A stretch of DNA of 45,983 nt from Chitinophagales bacterium (GTDB lineage Bacteria > Bacteroidota > Bacteroidia > Chitinophagales > JABDMM01): assembly GCA_013001465.1 (NCBI GenBank), contig JABDMM010000148.1:1-45983 (forward strand), given 5' to 3'. This document shows, one piece after another, positions 35,340 through 42,415 of the stretch (position 1 is the stretch's first letter; every line of letters starts with the position of its first letter). Below the pieces are notes generated by a model. The model did not search any database, had not been told where the DNA came from, and was given only the letters and a program-made list of their open reading frames with translations. Both the position numbers and the translations under genes were made by a program.

Positions 35340-36386
35340 ATGGCATCAAAAAAATTAAGTTTTCTCGACAGGAACCTAACGCTTTGGATATTTGTCGCCA
35401 TGGCTATCGGTGTTGGGATCGGGTATTTTATTCCTACATTCCCCAACATTATAAATTCATTCAATAGAGGGACAACAAATATTCCTATTGCTATTGGTTT
35501 AATACTCATGATGTATCCACCATTGGCAAAGGTCAACTATTCGCTACTACCAAAAGTATTCAGAAACACCAAGATCCTTTCTGTTTCCCTTATCCTGAAT
35601 TGGATAATTGGTCCGATATTAATGTTCTTTTTGGCTATAACATTCCTACGTGACTATCCTGAATATATGGTTGGGTTGATATTAATTGGTCTCGCACGAT
35701 GTATTGCCATGGTTTTGGTATGGAACGACCTCGCCGAAGGTAGCAGCGAATACGGCGCCGGCCTCGTTGCATTAAATAGTATTTTTCAAGTTTTTGCATA
35801 CAGTTTTTATGCCTGGATATTTATTACGATCCTCCCGCCCTACTTTGGTTTTGAGGGCGCTATTGTTGATATTTCGATCGGAACGATCGCAGAAAGTGTG
35901 GCAATTTATTTGGGTATTCCATTTATAATGGGAATCCTGAGCAGGCTGATCTTGGTGAAAATAAAGGGTGAGGAATGGTACTCGAAGATATTTATTCCAA
36001 AAATTTCACCTATAACCTTGATCGCCCTTTTGTTTACAATTGTGGTTATGTTCTCATTAAAAGGAGAATTAATAGTAGAAATTCCAATGGACGTTCTGAT
36101 CATTGCAATTCCCCTGCTTATCTATTTTACTTTGATGTTTATCATTGGATTCTTCTTTACCAAAGCAATGGGTGCAGAGTATGATAAAACAGCTTCCGTT
36201 GCTTTTACCGCAGCAGGAAATAATTTCGAATTAGCAATTGCAGTGGCTATAGCTGTTTTCGGATTAAATTCGGGTCAGGCATTTGCAGGGGTGATCGGTC
36301 CACTGGTTGAAGTTCCTGCGTTGATCTTATTGGTTCGGGTTTCCTTCTGGTTAAAGAAAAAATATTACGGAGAAGCTATCGCCTAA
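35340..36386 (+). CDS. ACR3 family arsenite efflux transporter
   Basis: This 348-residue polytopic membrane protein has about ten TM segments of the BART superfamily. It carries the ACR3 signature [16 protein letters not shown] with C121, the cysteine reported as essential for As(III) transport, and a matching [24 protein letters not shown] motif in the second half. ACR3 exports arsenite using the proton motive force. No arsR, arsC or arsM is adjacent, which is unusual for an arsenic determinant. It starts with the ATG at 35340. The neighbouring DUF1428 and NTF2-like genes have no proven arsenic role. Confidence 0.92.
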   Translation: MASKKLSFLDRNLTLWIFVAMAIGVGIGYFIPTFPNIINSFNRGTTNIPIAIGLILMMYPPLAKVNYSLLPKVFRNTKILSVSLILNWIIGPILMFFLAITFLRDYPEYMVGLILIGLARCIAMVLVWNDLAEGSSEYGAGLVALNSIFQVFAYSFYAWIFITILPPYFGFEGAIVDISIGTIAESVAIYLGIPFIMGILSRLILVKIKGEEWYSKIFIPKISPITLIALLFTIVVMFSLKGELIVEIPMDVLIIAIPLLIYFTLMFIIGFFFTKAMGAEYDKTASVAFTAAGNNFELAIAVAIAVFGLNSGQAFAGVIGPLVEVPALILLVRVSFWLKKKYYGEAIA

Positions 36387-36431
36387 TGTCAGGATACTAC
36401 AATTAAAAATTGTATGGTCTAAAGATTAAAA

Positions 36432-36791
36432 TTGAAGCCAAAAGAAGTCATAGAAAAGTGGGTCAAACTCTTTAACGAAGGGAACTCAGAACAGATCGCA
36501 GATTTGTATCACCCTGATGCAATCAACCATCAGGTAGCAAATGAACCAATAGAAGGGAAAAACGCGATTCAGAAAATGTTTGCCTCAGAGTTCAACTCCG
36601 CTGATATGACTTGTATTCCGGAAAATATTTTTGAAGATGGTGAATGGGCAATTTTAGAATGGAAAGACCCTTTGGGATTAAGAGGTTGCGGATTTTTTCA
36701 TGTTACTGATGGGAAAATTAAGTTCCAAAGAGGGTATTGGGATAAACTCTCATTTTTGCGATCGCACAATCTTCCACTCCCTACAGAATAA
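36432..36791 (+). CDS. NTF2-like (SnoaL-type) family protein
   Basis: This 119-residue protein has the cone-shaped SnoaL/NTF2 fold pattern: an N-terminal helix with VIEKWVKLFNEGNSEQIADLYHPDAINHQVANEPIEG, then paired strands ending in GKIKFQRGYWD. Members are ketosteroid-isomerase-like enzymes or binding proteins; no specific function can be given. The start is TTG at 36432, since a stop lies 9 nt upstream and no ATG precedes the first helix. It follows the ACR3 gene by 45 nt. Confidence 0.8.
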   Translation: MKPKEVIEKWVKLFNEGNSEQIADLYHPDAINHQVANEPIEGKNAIQKMFASEFNSADMTCIPENIFEDGEWAILEWKDPLGLRGCGFFHVTDGKIKFQRGYWDKLSFLRSHNLPLPTE

Positions 36792-36830
36792 AGTGAACTA
36801 ACACTACCTTTAAGCACTTTTAATAAATGA

Positions 36831-37787
36831 ATGGATAGCATAACACAAGCAGCTCTGGGAGGAGCAATTGGAGAAGCCATGCTGGGTAAAAAAGTCGGGA
36901 ACAAAGGTGCTGTGATCGGAGCTATTGCTGCAACTATTCCCGACCTTGACGTGGTGCTTTATCTATTTATTGATCCGCTCAACATGCTAAGCATCCACAG
37001 GGGTTTCAGTCATTCGATCGTATTTAGTGTCTTGGCCGCAGTCCTCACCTTTCTGATCCTGAGAAAAATGAAATGGTTTCACGGAGTTAGTAGCCCCTTG
37101 CTGTTCCTGTTCTCATTCCTCTGTCTCTTTACACACATTCTGTTAGATACTTTTACTGCATATGGAACACAATTACTATTACCATTCAGCAATATACGTT
37201 TAGGCCTTGATAGTATAAATGTTGTTGACCCTGTTTATACTGTACCACTAATTATAGGCTTGCTCCTAAGTTTATGGATCTTCAGACATAAGCCAAACAG
37301 ATCTCAATTTAACAAGTGGGGCATGATCATAAGCACCACTTACTTAATGTTTACGCTTGTAAACAAAGAAAGAGTTACTACATATTTTACGGATGCTTTT
37401 TCGAATGAAGAAATTGAATACAGCTCATTATTAACTATGCCCGTTGGAATAGCAAACTTAAACTGGTACGGCGTAGCAAAGACCGAAGACAGTCTTTATA
37501 TGAAGCAATATCATACATTAGGAGATGGCGACTTTTCTACTGTATCTTTTCCCATTCATGATGAATATTTGGAAACGATCGATAATAGTTTGGCAGAACA
37601 GATGCGATGGTTCGCTAAAGGTTTTTACACCGTTGAAAAAATAGACAACGGGGTTAGGGTATATAATCTTCAGGTTGACATGCGGGGAATTGTCGATCTT
37701 GGAGGTAAGAAAGCGCCTACAGTAGGTTACTTCGAGATAACAGAAGTAGATGGGGTTGCTCGTTTCTCATCCGGGTCTTTAGAATAG
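36831..37787 (+). CDS. YdjM-like membrane-bound metal-dependent hydrolase
   Basis: This 318-residue protein belongs to the YdjM/DUF457 family of inner-membrane proteins. The N-terminal MDSITQAALGGAIGEA segment contains the conserved D-T/S-x-Q-x-x-G pattern. HRGFSHS at residues 56-62 carries the likely metal-binding histidines, and THILLDTFTAYGTQ supplies another H-x3-D pair. About four to five TM segments span 55-190, followed by a beta-rich soluble domain. In E. coli, ydjM is a LexA-regulated gene; its substrate is not established. No LexA box was recognised here. Confidence 0.84.
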   Translation: MDSITQAALGGAIGEAMLGKKVGNKGAVIGAIAATIPDLDVVLYLFIDPLNMLSIHRGFSHSIVFSVLAAVLTFLILRKMKWFHGVSSPLLFLFSFLCLFTHILLDTFTAYGTQLLLPFSNIRLGLDSINVVDPVYTVPLIIGLLLSLWIFRHKPNRSQFNKWGMIISTTYLMFTLVNKERVTTYFTDAFSNEEIEYSSLLTMPVGIANLNWYGVAKTEDSLYMKQYHTLGDGDFSTVSFPIHDEYLETIDNSLAEQMRWFAKGFYTVEKIDNGVRVYNLQVDMRGIVDLGGKKAPTVGYFEITEVDGVARFSSGSLE

Positions 37788-37843
37788 TGAAGTACTTTTG
37801 CATATCTGAACAAATGATACATTGAGGAGAAAACTACTAAATA

Positions 37844-38887
37844 ATGATCAGCAAACAATTTGGAGGAAAGATAAACAGCAAATGGAAAGACAAGTACAAT
37901 AAATCGCCAAACTGGGTCGATGGTTCCTTTCAAAACTTGATGACCACACAAACGGCAGTAAACTGGTGGAAAATTCCTTCCATATTGCTAAAGCAGATTA
38001 AAGGCCATGAGCATGGAAATCCCAGATCTCCATTACCCATCATTAAACTGAACAAAGAACAATTCCAAGAACCATCTGCTTCTCTGAAGTTTGTTTGGTA
38101 CGGTCATTCTGTTCTGTTGATCAGGCTAAACAATAGGAATATTCTTATCGATCCAATGCTGGGTGATGATACTTCGCCGATCGCACCAACAAAAACAAAA
38201 CGCTTTTCAGACAATACATTAGAAATTATCGATGATCTGCCTGAAATTGATTTAATGCTGATCACCCACGACCATTACGATCATTTAGATTACGCAAGCA
38301 TTTCTAAACTTCGATCAAAAGTCAGGAATACATTTGCAGCATTAGGGGTTAAACGGCATCTTGTTAGTTGGGGCTATGATGAAAATAAAATTGAAGAGTT
38401 TGACTGGTGGGATAGCAAATCTTTTGCTGATATCCAGATAACATTCACACCAACCAGACATTTTTCTGGCAGAGGTATCTTTTCGTTATCAAAATGTTTG
38501 TGGGGAGGTTGGGCTTTGAAGACTTCAACAGAAAGCATCTGGTTTAGCGGAGATAGTGGCTATGCTGACCATTTTCAAGAAATAGGTGAGCGCTTAGGTC
38601 CTTTCGATATTGGCTTTATGGAATGCGGGCAATATGGTGCCGAGTGGCCTCAAATACATATGTTCCCAAGAGAAAGTGTGCAGGCCGCATTGGACGCGAA
38701 AGTAAAAGTGGCAATGCCGGTGCATTGGGCGGGATTTAAGCTTAGCTATCAGCATGGTTGGTTTGAACCGGTAGAAGAGTTTGTTGAATATGCGAAGCAA
38801 ATAACCCTACCCTATATAACACCACCTTTGGGTGAGATATTTCAAGATAAATTCCTCTCTACAGATTGGTGGCAGCAATATAAATAA
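37844..38887 (+). CDS. Metallo-beta-lactamase-fold hydrolase (NAPE-PLD/UlaG-like)
   Basis: This 347-residue protein has the metallo-beta-lactamase fold with THDHYDHLD at 141-149 (metal ligands H142, H144, D146, H147). Later ligands are H in TPTRHFSGRG, D in FSGDSGYADH and H in AMPVHWAGF. The long N-terminal region (about 1-75) and the RHFSGRG motif place it with the NAPE-PLD/romA-type branch, which hydrolyses phosphodiesters of lipids in eukaryotes. The bacterial substrate is unknown. There is no signal peptide. The ATG at 37844 is the only start giving a full N-terminus. Confidence 0.87.
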   Translation: MISKQFGGKINSKWKDKYNKSPNWVDGSFQNLMTTQTAVNWWKIPSILLKQIKGHEHGNPRSPLPIIKLNKEQFQEPSASLKFVWYGHSVLLIRLNNRNILIDPMLGDDTSPIAPTKTKRFSDNTLEIIDDLPEIDLMLITHDHYDHLDYASISKLRSKVRNTFAALGVKRHLVSWGYDENKIEEFDWWDSKSFADIQITFTPTRHFSGRGIFSLSKCLWGGWALKTSTESIWFSGDSGYADHFQEIGERLGPFDIGFMECGQYGAEWPQIHMFPRESVQAALDAKVKVAMPVHWAGFKLSYQHGWFEPVEEFVEYAKQITLPYITPPLGEIFQDKFLSTDWWQQYK

Positions 38888-39029
38888 TCATTGATCTATT
38901 GTCAATATGATTATTAAATGCAGCCCATAGTGATAAAGTAAGTACATTGTTAAAAATCAGAAGAAAAATAATAACTTGCACTAGGCAGGTTTCAAAAGAT
39001 CCCAATTAGTAAAATCTAAACCTTAAATC

Positions 39030-39227
39030 ATGAAATTCAAAACGATACTAGCCTTGGTGTTTGCTTTGGTAATTGTCATTTTTTCGCTTCAAAATTCAGA
39101 AGTTACTCCGGTAAAATTCCTCGTTTGGAATCTTTCCATGTCGAGGGTACTTATAATACTTGGAAGTTTCTCAATTGGATTGTTGGTAGGAATTTTAGTA
39201 TCCATGAAAAAAAGAATACTGCCTTAA
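39030..39227 (+). CDS. LapA-like (DUF1049) membrane protein
   Basis: This 65-residue protein has two membrane segments (about 3-20 and 37-58) separated by SLQNSEVTPVKFLVWNLSMS, the pattern of the LapA/DUF1049 family (FxxQN followed by V.....L). E. coli LapA (YciS) works with LapB in control of lipopolysaccharide synthesis, but no lapB is adjacent, so equivalence is not shown. The 142-nt gap before it holds nothing I recognise. Confidence 0.78.
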   Translation: MKFKTILALVFALVIVIFSLQNSEVTPVKFLVWNLSMSRVLIILGSFSIGLLVGILVSMKKRILP

Positions 39228-39255
39228 TATCTTCTTCTCAAACAAAAAACACTAA

Positions 39256-39636
39256 ATGAAAATCACTCCGGAACATAACGAACGAATGGCGAAAATGACC
39301 TTCGCTTCCGTATATCCTCACTATGTCACAAAAGTCGAGAAGAAAGGAAGAACAGTAGAAGAGTTACAACAAGTAATAGCATGGCTCACCGGTTTCGATA
39401 AAGCTGAAATGCAAAAACGAATTGATGAGAAAGATACTTTTGAGACATTCTTTAAAAAAGCAAAATTAAACCCAAATGCAAAACTGATCACCGGTGTAAT
39501 ATGCGGTTACCGAATCGAGGAGATCGATAATTCTATAACAAGAAAAGTAAGATATCTCGACAAACTAGTAGATGAACTGGCAAAAGGACGCAAAATGGAA
39601 AAAATTCTGAGAAAAGATAACTCAAAAGTAAAGTAG
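39256..39636 (+). CDS. DUF2200 family protein
   Basis: This 126-residue soluble protein matches the DUF2200 family over its whole length: N-terminal MAKMTFASVYPHYVTKVEKKGRTVEEL, a central ITWLTGFD-like AWLTGFD motif and VICGYRIEEIDN. The function is unknown. It is 28 nt downstream of the LapA-like gene. The stretch after its stop (from about 39660) is a degraded copy of part of hisS. Confidence 0.85.
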   Translation: MKITPEHNERMAKMTFASVYPHYVTKVEKKGRTVEELQQVIAWLTGFDKAEMQKRIDEKDTFETFFKKAKLNPNAKLITGVICGYRIEEIDNSITRKVRYLDKLVDELAKGRKMEKILRKDNSKVK

Positions 39637-39659
39637 TTTCGAAACAACCAAGGAACCAC

Positions 39660-39814
39660 CCATGCTCAAATTCTTCAATGAGATAATACTGAGAATATGT
39701 TCTTCCTCGCCAATTGTTCCGACAGACCTAAAACCTCTTTGGTCTGAATATTCAAAGACTTATTGAACTTGACCTTATCCGGGTATACTTCTCATTTTAT
39801 TCTGCCTTACGAAT
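39660..39814 (-). pseudogene. Decayed fragment of hisS (C-terminal anticodon-binding region)
   Basis: This stretch aligns colinearly with the intact hisS at about 42470-42625 in the same orientation. From 39701 to 39814 it keeps long exact runs such as AAACCTCTTTGGTCTGAATA. It has about 15 substitutions and two single-base deletions relative to hisS, which break the frame. It corresponds to about residues 386-433 of HisRS, the anticodon-binding domain. Upstream of 39701 similarity continues more weakly to about 39660 (shared CTTCAATG at the same spacing). It has no start codon and cannot encode a useful protein. Together with hisS it forms direct repeats around the DUF1538 module. Confidence 0.85.
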
Positions 39815-39829
39815 CACTTGAAAAGTAAT

Positions 39830-39837
39830 TAGGTTTG
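39830..39837 (+). promoter_or_regulatory. Candidate -7 box (TAGGTTTG) for the DUF1538 module
   Basis: TAGGTTTG matches TAnnTTTG and ends 5 nt before the ATG at 39843, so the transcript would be nearly leaderless. It begins 16 nt after the hisS fragment ends. No good -33 element is visible. Confidence 0.35.
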
Positions 39838-39842
39838 CACCA

Positions 39843-40577
39843 ATGATTTTAAAATTGATAAGAAATGTTTCAGGCAGATTAAAGACATCCTTTTTTGATC
39901 TGTTACCCATTATTGTGGTGGTATCGTTCTTCCAAATAGTGGTATTGCAGCAACCATTCCCCAACTTTTTTGATGTAAGTGTCGGACTGGTGTTTGTTAT
40001 TTTAGGTCTTATGCTTTTCATACAAGGGCTTGAGATAGGTCTTTTTCCAATTGGAGAGAACTTATCCTATGCATTGGTCAAAAAAGGAAGTTTGTTTTGG
40101 CTTTTGTCATTTGCTTTTCTTCTGGGATTTTCAACGACCATTGCCGAACCTGCCTTAATTGCTGTTGCAAAAGAAGCTGGTGAAGTAGCAGTGAGGGCAG
40201 AATTAATAAAACCTGGAACTGAATCCAGCTACACGTTTGGCTTACGCTTATCTGTTGCAATTTCTGTTGGATTGGCCATCTTCATCGGCATTTGGAGAAT
40301 CATCAAAGGCTGGCCTATATATTATTTAATAATCGGGGGGTATATCATGGTCATTGTTATGACTCTGTTTGCACCTGAAGAGATCATTGGGATTGCATAT
40401 GACGCAGGTGGGATTACAACGTCAACAATAACAGTACCCTTGGTTACTGCCCTGGGAGTTGGACTGGCAACTGTAATAGGAGGAAGAAGTCCGCTGATTG
40501 ACGGTTTTGGTTTAATTGCATTTGCATCGCTTTTGCCCATGATATTTGTGATGGGTTATGGTATGATAATATTTTAA
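39843..40577 (+). CDS. DUF1538 membrane protein, first subunit (UmpA-like)
   Basis: This 244-residue inner-membrane protein has about six to seven TM segments and the DUF1538 signatures. Residues 95-105 read [11 protein letters not shown], and DAGGITTST starts at 187, followed by [12 protein letters not shown] and [15 protein letters not shown] pair of DUF1538 proteins (UmpA and UmpB) from a Halomonas species has been reported as a two-component Na+(Li+,K+)/H+ antiporter; this is from memory. The gene is followed 10 nt later by a paralog with the same motifs, then by PII-like and CBS genes. A cation/proton transport role is inferred from the family and pairing. Alternative cargos such as anions cannot be excluded. 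Confidence 0.86.
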   Translation: MILKLIRNVSGRLKTSFFDLLPIIVVVSFFQIVVLQQPFPNFFDVSVGLVFVILGLMLFIQGLEIGLFPIGENLSYALVKKGSLFWLLSFAFLLGFSTTIAEPALIAVAKEAGEVAVRAELIKPGTESSYTFGLRLSVAISVGLAIFIGIWRIIKGWPIYYLIIGGYIMVIVMTLFAPEEIIGIAYDAGGITTSTITVPLVTALGVGLATVIGGRSPLIDGFGLIAFASLLPMIFVMGYGMIIF

Positions 40578-40587
40578 ATTTACAAGG

Positions 40588-41358
40588 ATGCTAAAAGAAC
40601 TGGGAATAACATTTTTATACACTGTGAGAGATGTAACACCTATCATACTGTTAATTGCCATTTTCCAGATTCTTATTATAAAAAGAACGATTCCAAATCT
40701 AAAAAGAATAGTTTTCGGAGTTGTGCTGGTTATTGTGGGATTGACCTTTTTCCTTATGGGATTAGAACAGGCATTATTTCCAGTAGGAGAGTTAATGGCT
40801 AAGCAACTATCAGCTCCTGAGTTTGTAAGTAAACATTATTCAGGTTCTTTATCAGACTGGAAAGCCTATTATTGGGTTTATATTTTTGCAGCATTAATTG
40901 GGTTTTCGACCACCATTGCAGAGCCTGCCCTATATGCCGTTGCGGTAAAGGCCAATGAAGTCTCAGGTGGTACAATTGGTATTTTAAATCTTCGAATTGT
41001 GGTGGCAATTGGTGTGGGCCTGTCATTGGTTGTTGGTACTTATCGCATTGTGGTTGGTGATTCATTAGCAACTTATATCATGGTAGGATATATAATTGTA
41101 GTCATTCAAACCATATTTGTAAAAAAAGACCTTGTGGCTTTGGCTTATGATTCAGGGGGAGTTACTACCTCTACAGTCACAGTGCCAATTGTGGCAGCAT
41201 TAGGGTTGGGACTGGCATCAGTTATTCCAGGTCGAAATCCTGCATTGGATGGGTTTGGCTTGATTGCTTTTGCAAGCGTTTTTCCGATGATCACAGTCCT
41301 AGGTTATGCACAAATAAATGATTTAGTAATCTATTTTAGGAAATTGAAAAAAAATTAA
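40588..41358 (+). CDS. DUF1538 membrane protein, second subunit (UmpB-like)
   Basis: This 256-residue paralog of the preceding gene repeats its motifs in the same order: [11 protein letters not shown] at 105-115, DSGGVTTST starting at 188, VPIVAALGLGLA and [14 protein letters not shown]. The inserted PEFVSKHYSGSLSDWKAYYW stretch before the first motif (about 77-96) is longer than in subunit one and likely forms an external or cytoplasmic loop. The two subunits probably form a heterodimer around a shared cation path, with the SST/AEPAL and GGxTTST motifs lining it. A short AAGG precedes the ATG. The next gene starts 4 nt after its stop. Confidence 0.86.
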   Translation: MLKELGITFLYTVRDVTPIILLIAIFQILIIKRTIPNLKRIVFGVVLVIVGLTFFLMGLEQALFPVGELMAKQLSAPEFVSKHYSGSLSDWKAYYWVYIFAALIGFSTTIAEPALYAVAVKANEVSGGTIGILNLRIVVAIGVGLSLVVGTYRIVVGDSLATYIMVGYIIVVIQTIFVKKDLVALAYDSGGVTTSTVTVPIVAALGLGLASVIPGRNPALDGFGLIAFASVFPMITVLGYAQINDLVIYFRKLKKN

Positions 41359-41362
41359 CATT

Positions 41363-41707
41363 ATGAGATTTGAATTATTAGTAGGGTTTATAAACCCAGA
41401 CATCACCGAAAAAGTTATCATAACGGCTAAAGAATCAGGAGCAACAGGCGATGTGATTATTCAAGGCAGGGGCAGTGGCATTGAACAATCTAGTTTCTTA
41501 GGCTTGGCTATACTAGACAAAGTAGATATCGTTCTTTTTATTGTCGAAGAGCACCACACAAGCAAGATCATAGAATCTGTTGCAGAAAAATGCAAAATTG
41601 AAGAATCCGGTAACGGAGTGATGATTGTACTGGATATAGCAAAAGTGGTAGGCTTATCTTCTCAAATCAAGCGAATAAGAGAGAATCTCAAAACTGAACC
41701 ATTATAA
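41363..41707 (+). CDS. PII-like signal protein (GlnB superfamily, non-uridylylatable)
   Basis: This 114-residue protein has the PII beta-alpha-beta core: strand MRFELLVGFI, helix, strand GATGDVIIQGRG with the glycine-rich G35-R-G37-S-G39, then LDKVDIVLFIVEE, helix, and a B-loop-like SGNG at 82-85. The T-loop (about 38-50) is about three residues shorter than in GlnB and has no tyrosine, so uridylylation at Y51 is impossible. PII relatives without this tyrosine bind adenine nucleotides and regulate transporters (for example SbtB and GlnK/AmtB). Here the partner is probably the DUF1538 pair. It lies 4 nt after that pair and 11 nt before the CBS gene. Confidence 0.82.
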   Translation: MRFELLVGFINPDITEKVIITAKESGATGDVIIQGRGSGIEQSSFLGLAILDKVDIVLFIVEEHHTSKIIESVAEKCKIEESGNGVMIVLDIAKVVGLSSQIKRIRENLKTEPL

Positions 41708-41718
41708 AATATTATACT

Positions 41719-42105
41719 ATGAATACTTTCAAGAAAGCAAAAGAGATCGCTTCCAATAAACTTTACTTTATTGATGGCCTGGCAAGCATAAGGCATGCTG
41801 TGCAATTGATGAAAGAGAAAGATGTTCAGGCACTTATCATTCAAAAAAGAAATAGCGCTGATGCCAACGGAATTATTACAGTTTATGATATTATCAAAGG
41901 CGTCATTATTCCGAACAAATCTCTTGAAGAAGTAAGTGTGTATGAAATTATGACCAAACCAGTGTTTTCAATCTCCGCACATCTAAATGTAAAGTATGTA
42001 CCACGATTAATGTACAACTATAATGTTAGAATTGCCCCTGTTGAAGAAAACGGTGAGTATATTGGGATTATCGATTTCACTCAATTTTTATTTACGGAAA
42101 TTTGA
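41719..42105 (+). CDS. CBS-pair protein
   Basis: This 128-residue protein consists only of two CBS repeats (about 12-65 and 73-128), each ending in the VYDIIK or IDFTQF helix that follows the IITV/YIGIID strands. CBS pairs form dimers that bind AMP, ADP, ATP or related ligands. There is no catalytic or membrane part, so it is a soluble sensor. It ends the module that begins with the DUF1538 pair; a role as a second nucleotide sensor for the transporter is inferred from gene order only. Confidence 0.85.
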   Translation: MNTFKKAKEIASNKLYFIDGLASIRHAVQLMKEKDVQALIIQKRNSADANGIITVYDIIKGVIIPNKSLEEVSVYEIMTKPVFSISAHLNVKYVPRLMYNYNVRIAPVEENGEYIGIIDFTQFLFTEI

Positions 42106-42112
42106 CCAGTAG

Positions 42113-42362
42113 CAGAAGGATAAAAATGAAGACCACAGAGATGAAGAAAAGGAAGAAGACCTAAGCTGAGTTCAGGAATTGGCAAAAGAAATAATCAGGA
42201 ATAACTGTAAAGCTTTTTTTTCTCAACAGCTCATAAATTTGTTTATAGAAAACGGTGTCCCAAGGTGTTAATTTTTATCTGAAAAATAACGGAGAGATCG
42301 ATTCTGAAAAATCAGAAATAGAATTAGGAGTTACAAGGATATTTCTTGAAAAAACAACATAA
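42113..42362 (+). pseudogene. Possible decayed coding remnant, unknown family
   Basis: Two adjoining frames read like protein. From 42113 one frame gives a charged stretch (KNEDHRDEEKEEDLS), a stop at 42167-42169, then VQELAKEIIRNNCKAFFSQQ and LINLFIENGV up to a stop at 42269-42271. A second frame, shifted by one base, continues from 42255 with a hydrophilic stretch ending in ELGVTRIFLEKTT and a stop at 42360-42362. Joined at about 42255-42268, they would make one C-terminal segment of about 80 residues. There is no start codon. I do not recognise the family. The gap from 42363 to 42415 holds a 10-bp palindrome (GCTCCGGAGC) but no gene. Confidence 0.35.
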
Positions 42363-42415
42363 AACGCTCCGGAGCTTAATGGCAGTTCGACCAATGATCA
42401 AGTTCAAAAACACAC

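Noticed and set aside
33322-39636. Genomic island from hutH to DUF2200
   Set aside because: No integrase, tRNA target, flanking repeats or clear change in base composition could be seen; it looks like a mixed housekeeping and stress region.
39636-39645. Palindrome GTTTCGAAAC after the DUF2200 stop
   Set aside because: The stem has no proper loop, no T run follows, and short AT-rich palindromes are common by chance.
42366-42375. 10-bp palindrome GCTCCGGAGC near the hisS stop, as a terminator
   Set aside because: It has no loop beyond four bases and no T run on either strand.
39660-42415. Insertion sequence or transposon carrying the DUF1538 module
   Set aside because: No transposase, terminal inverted repeats or short target-site duplication is visible; the only flanking duplication is hisS sequence.
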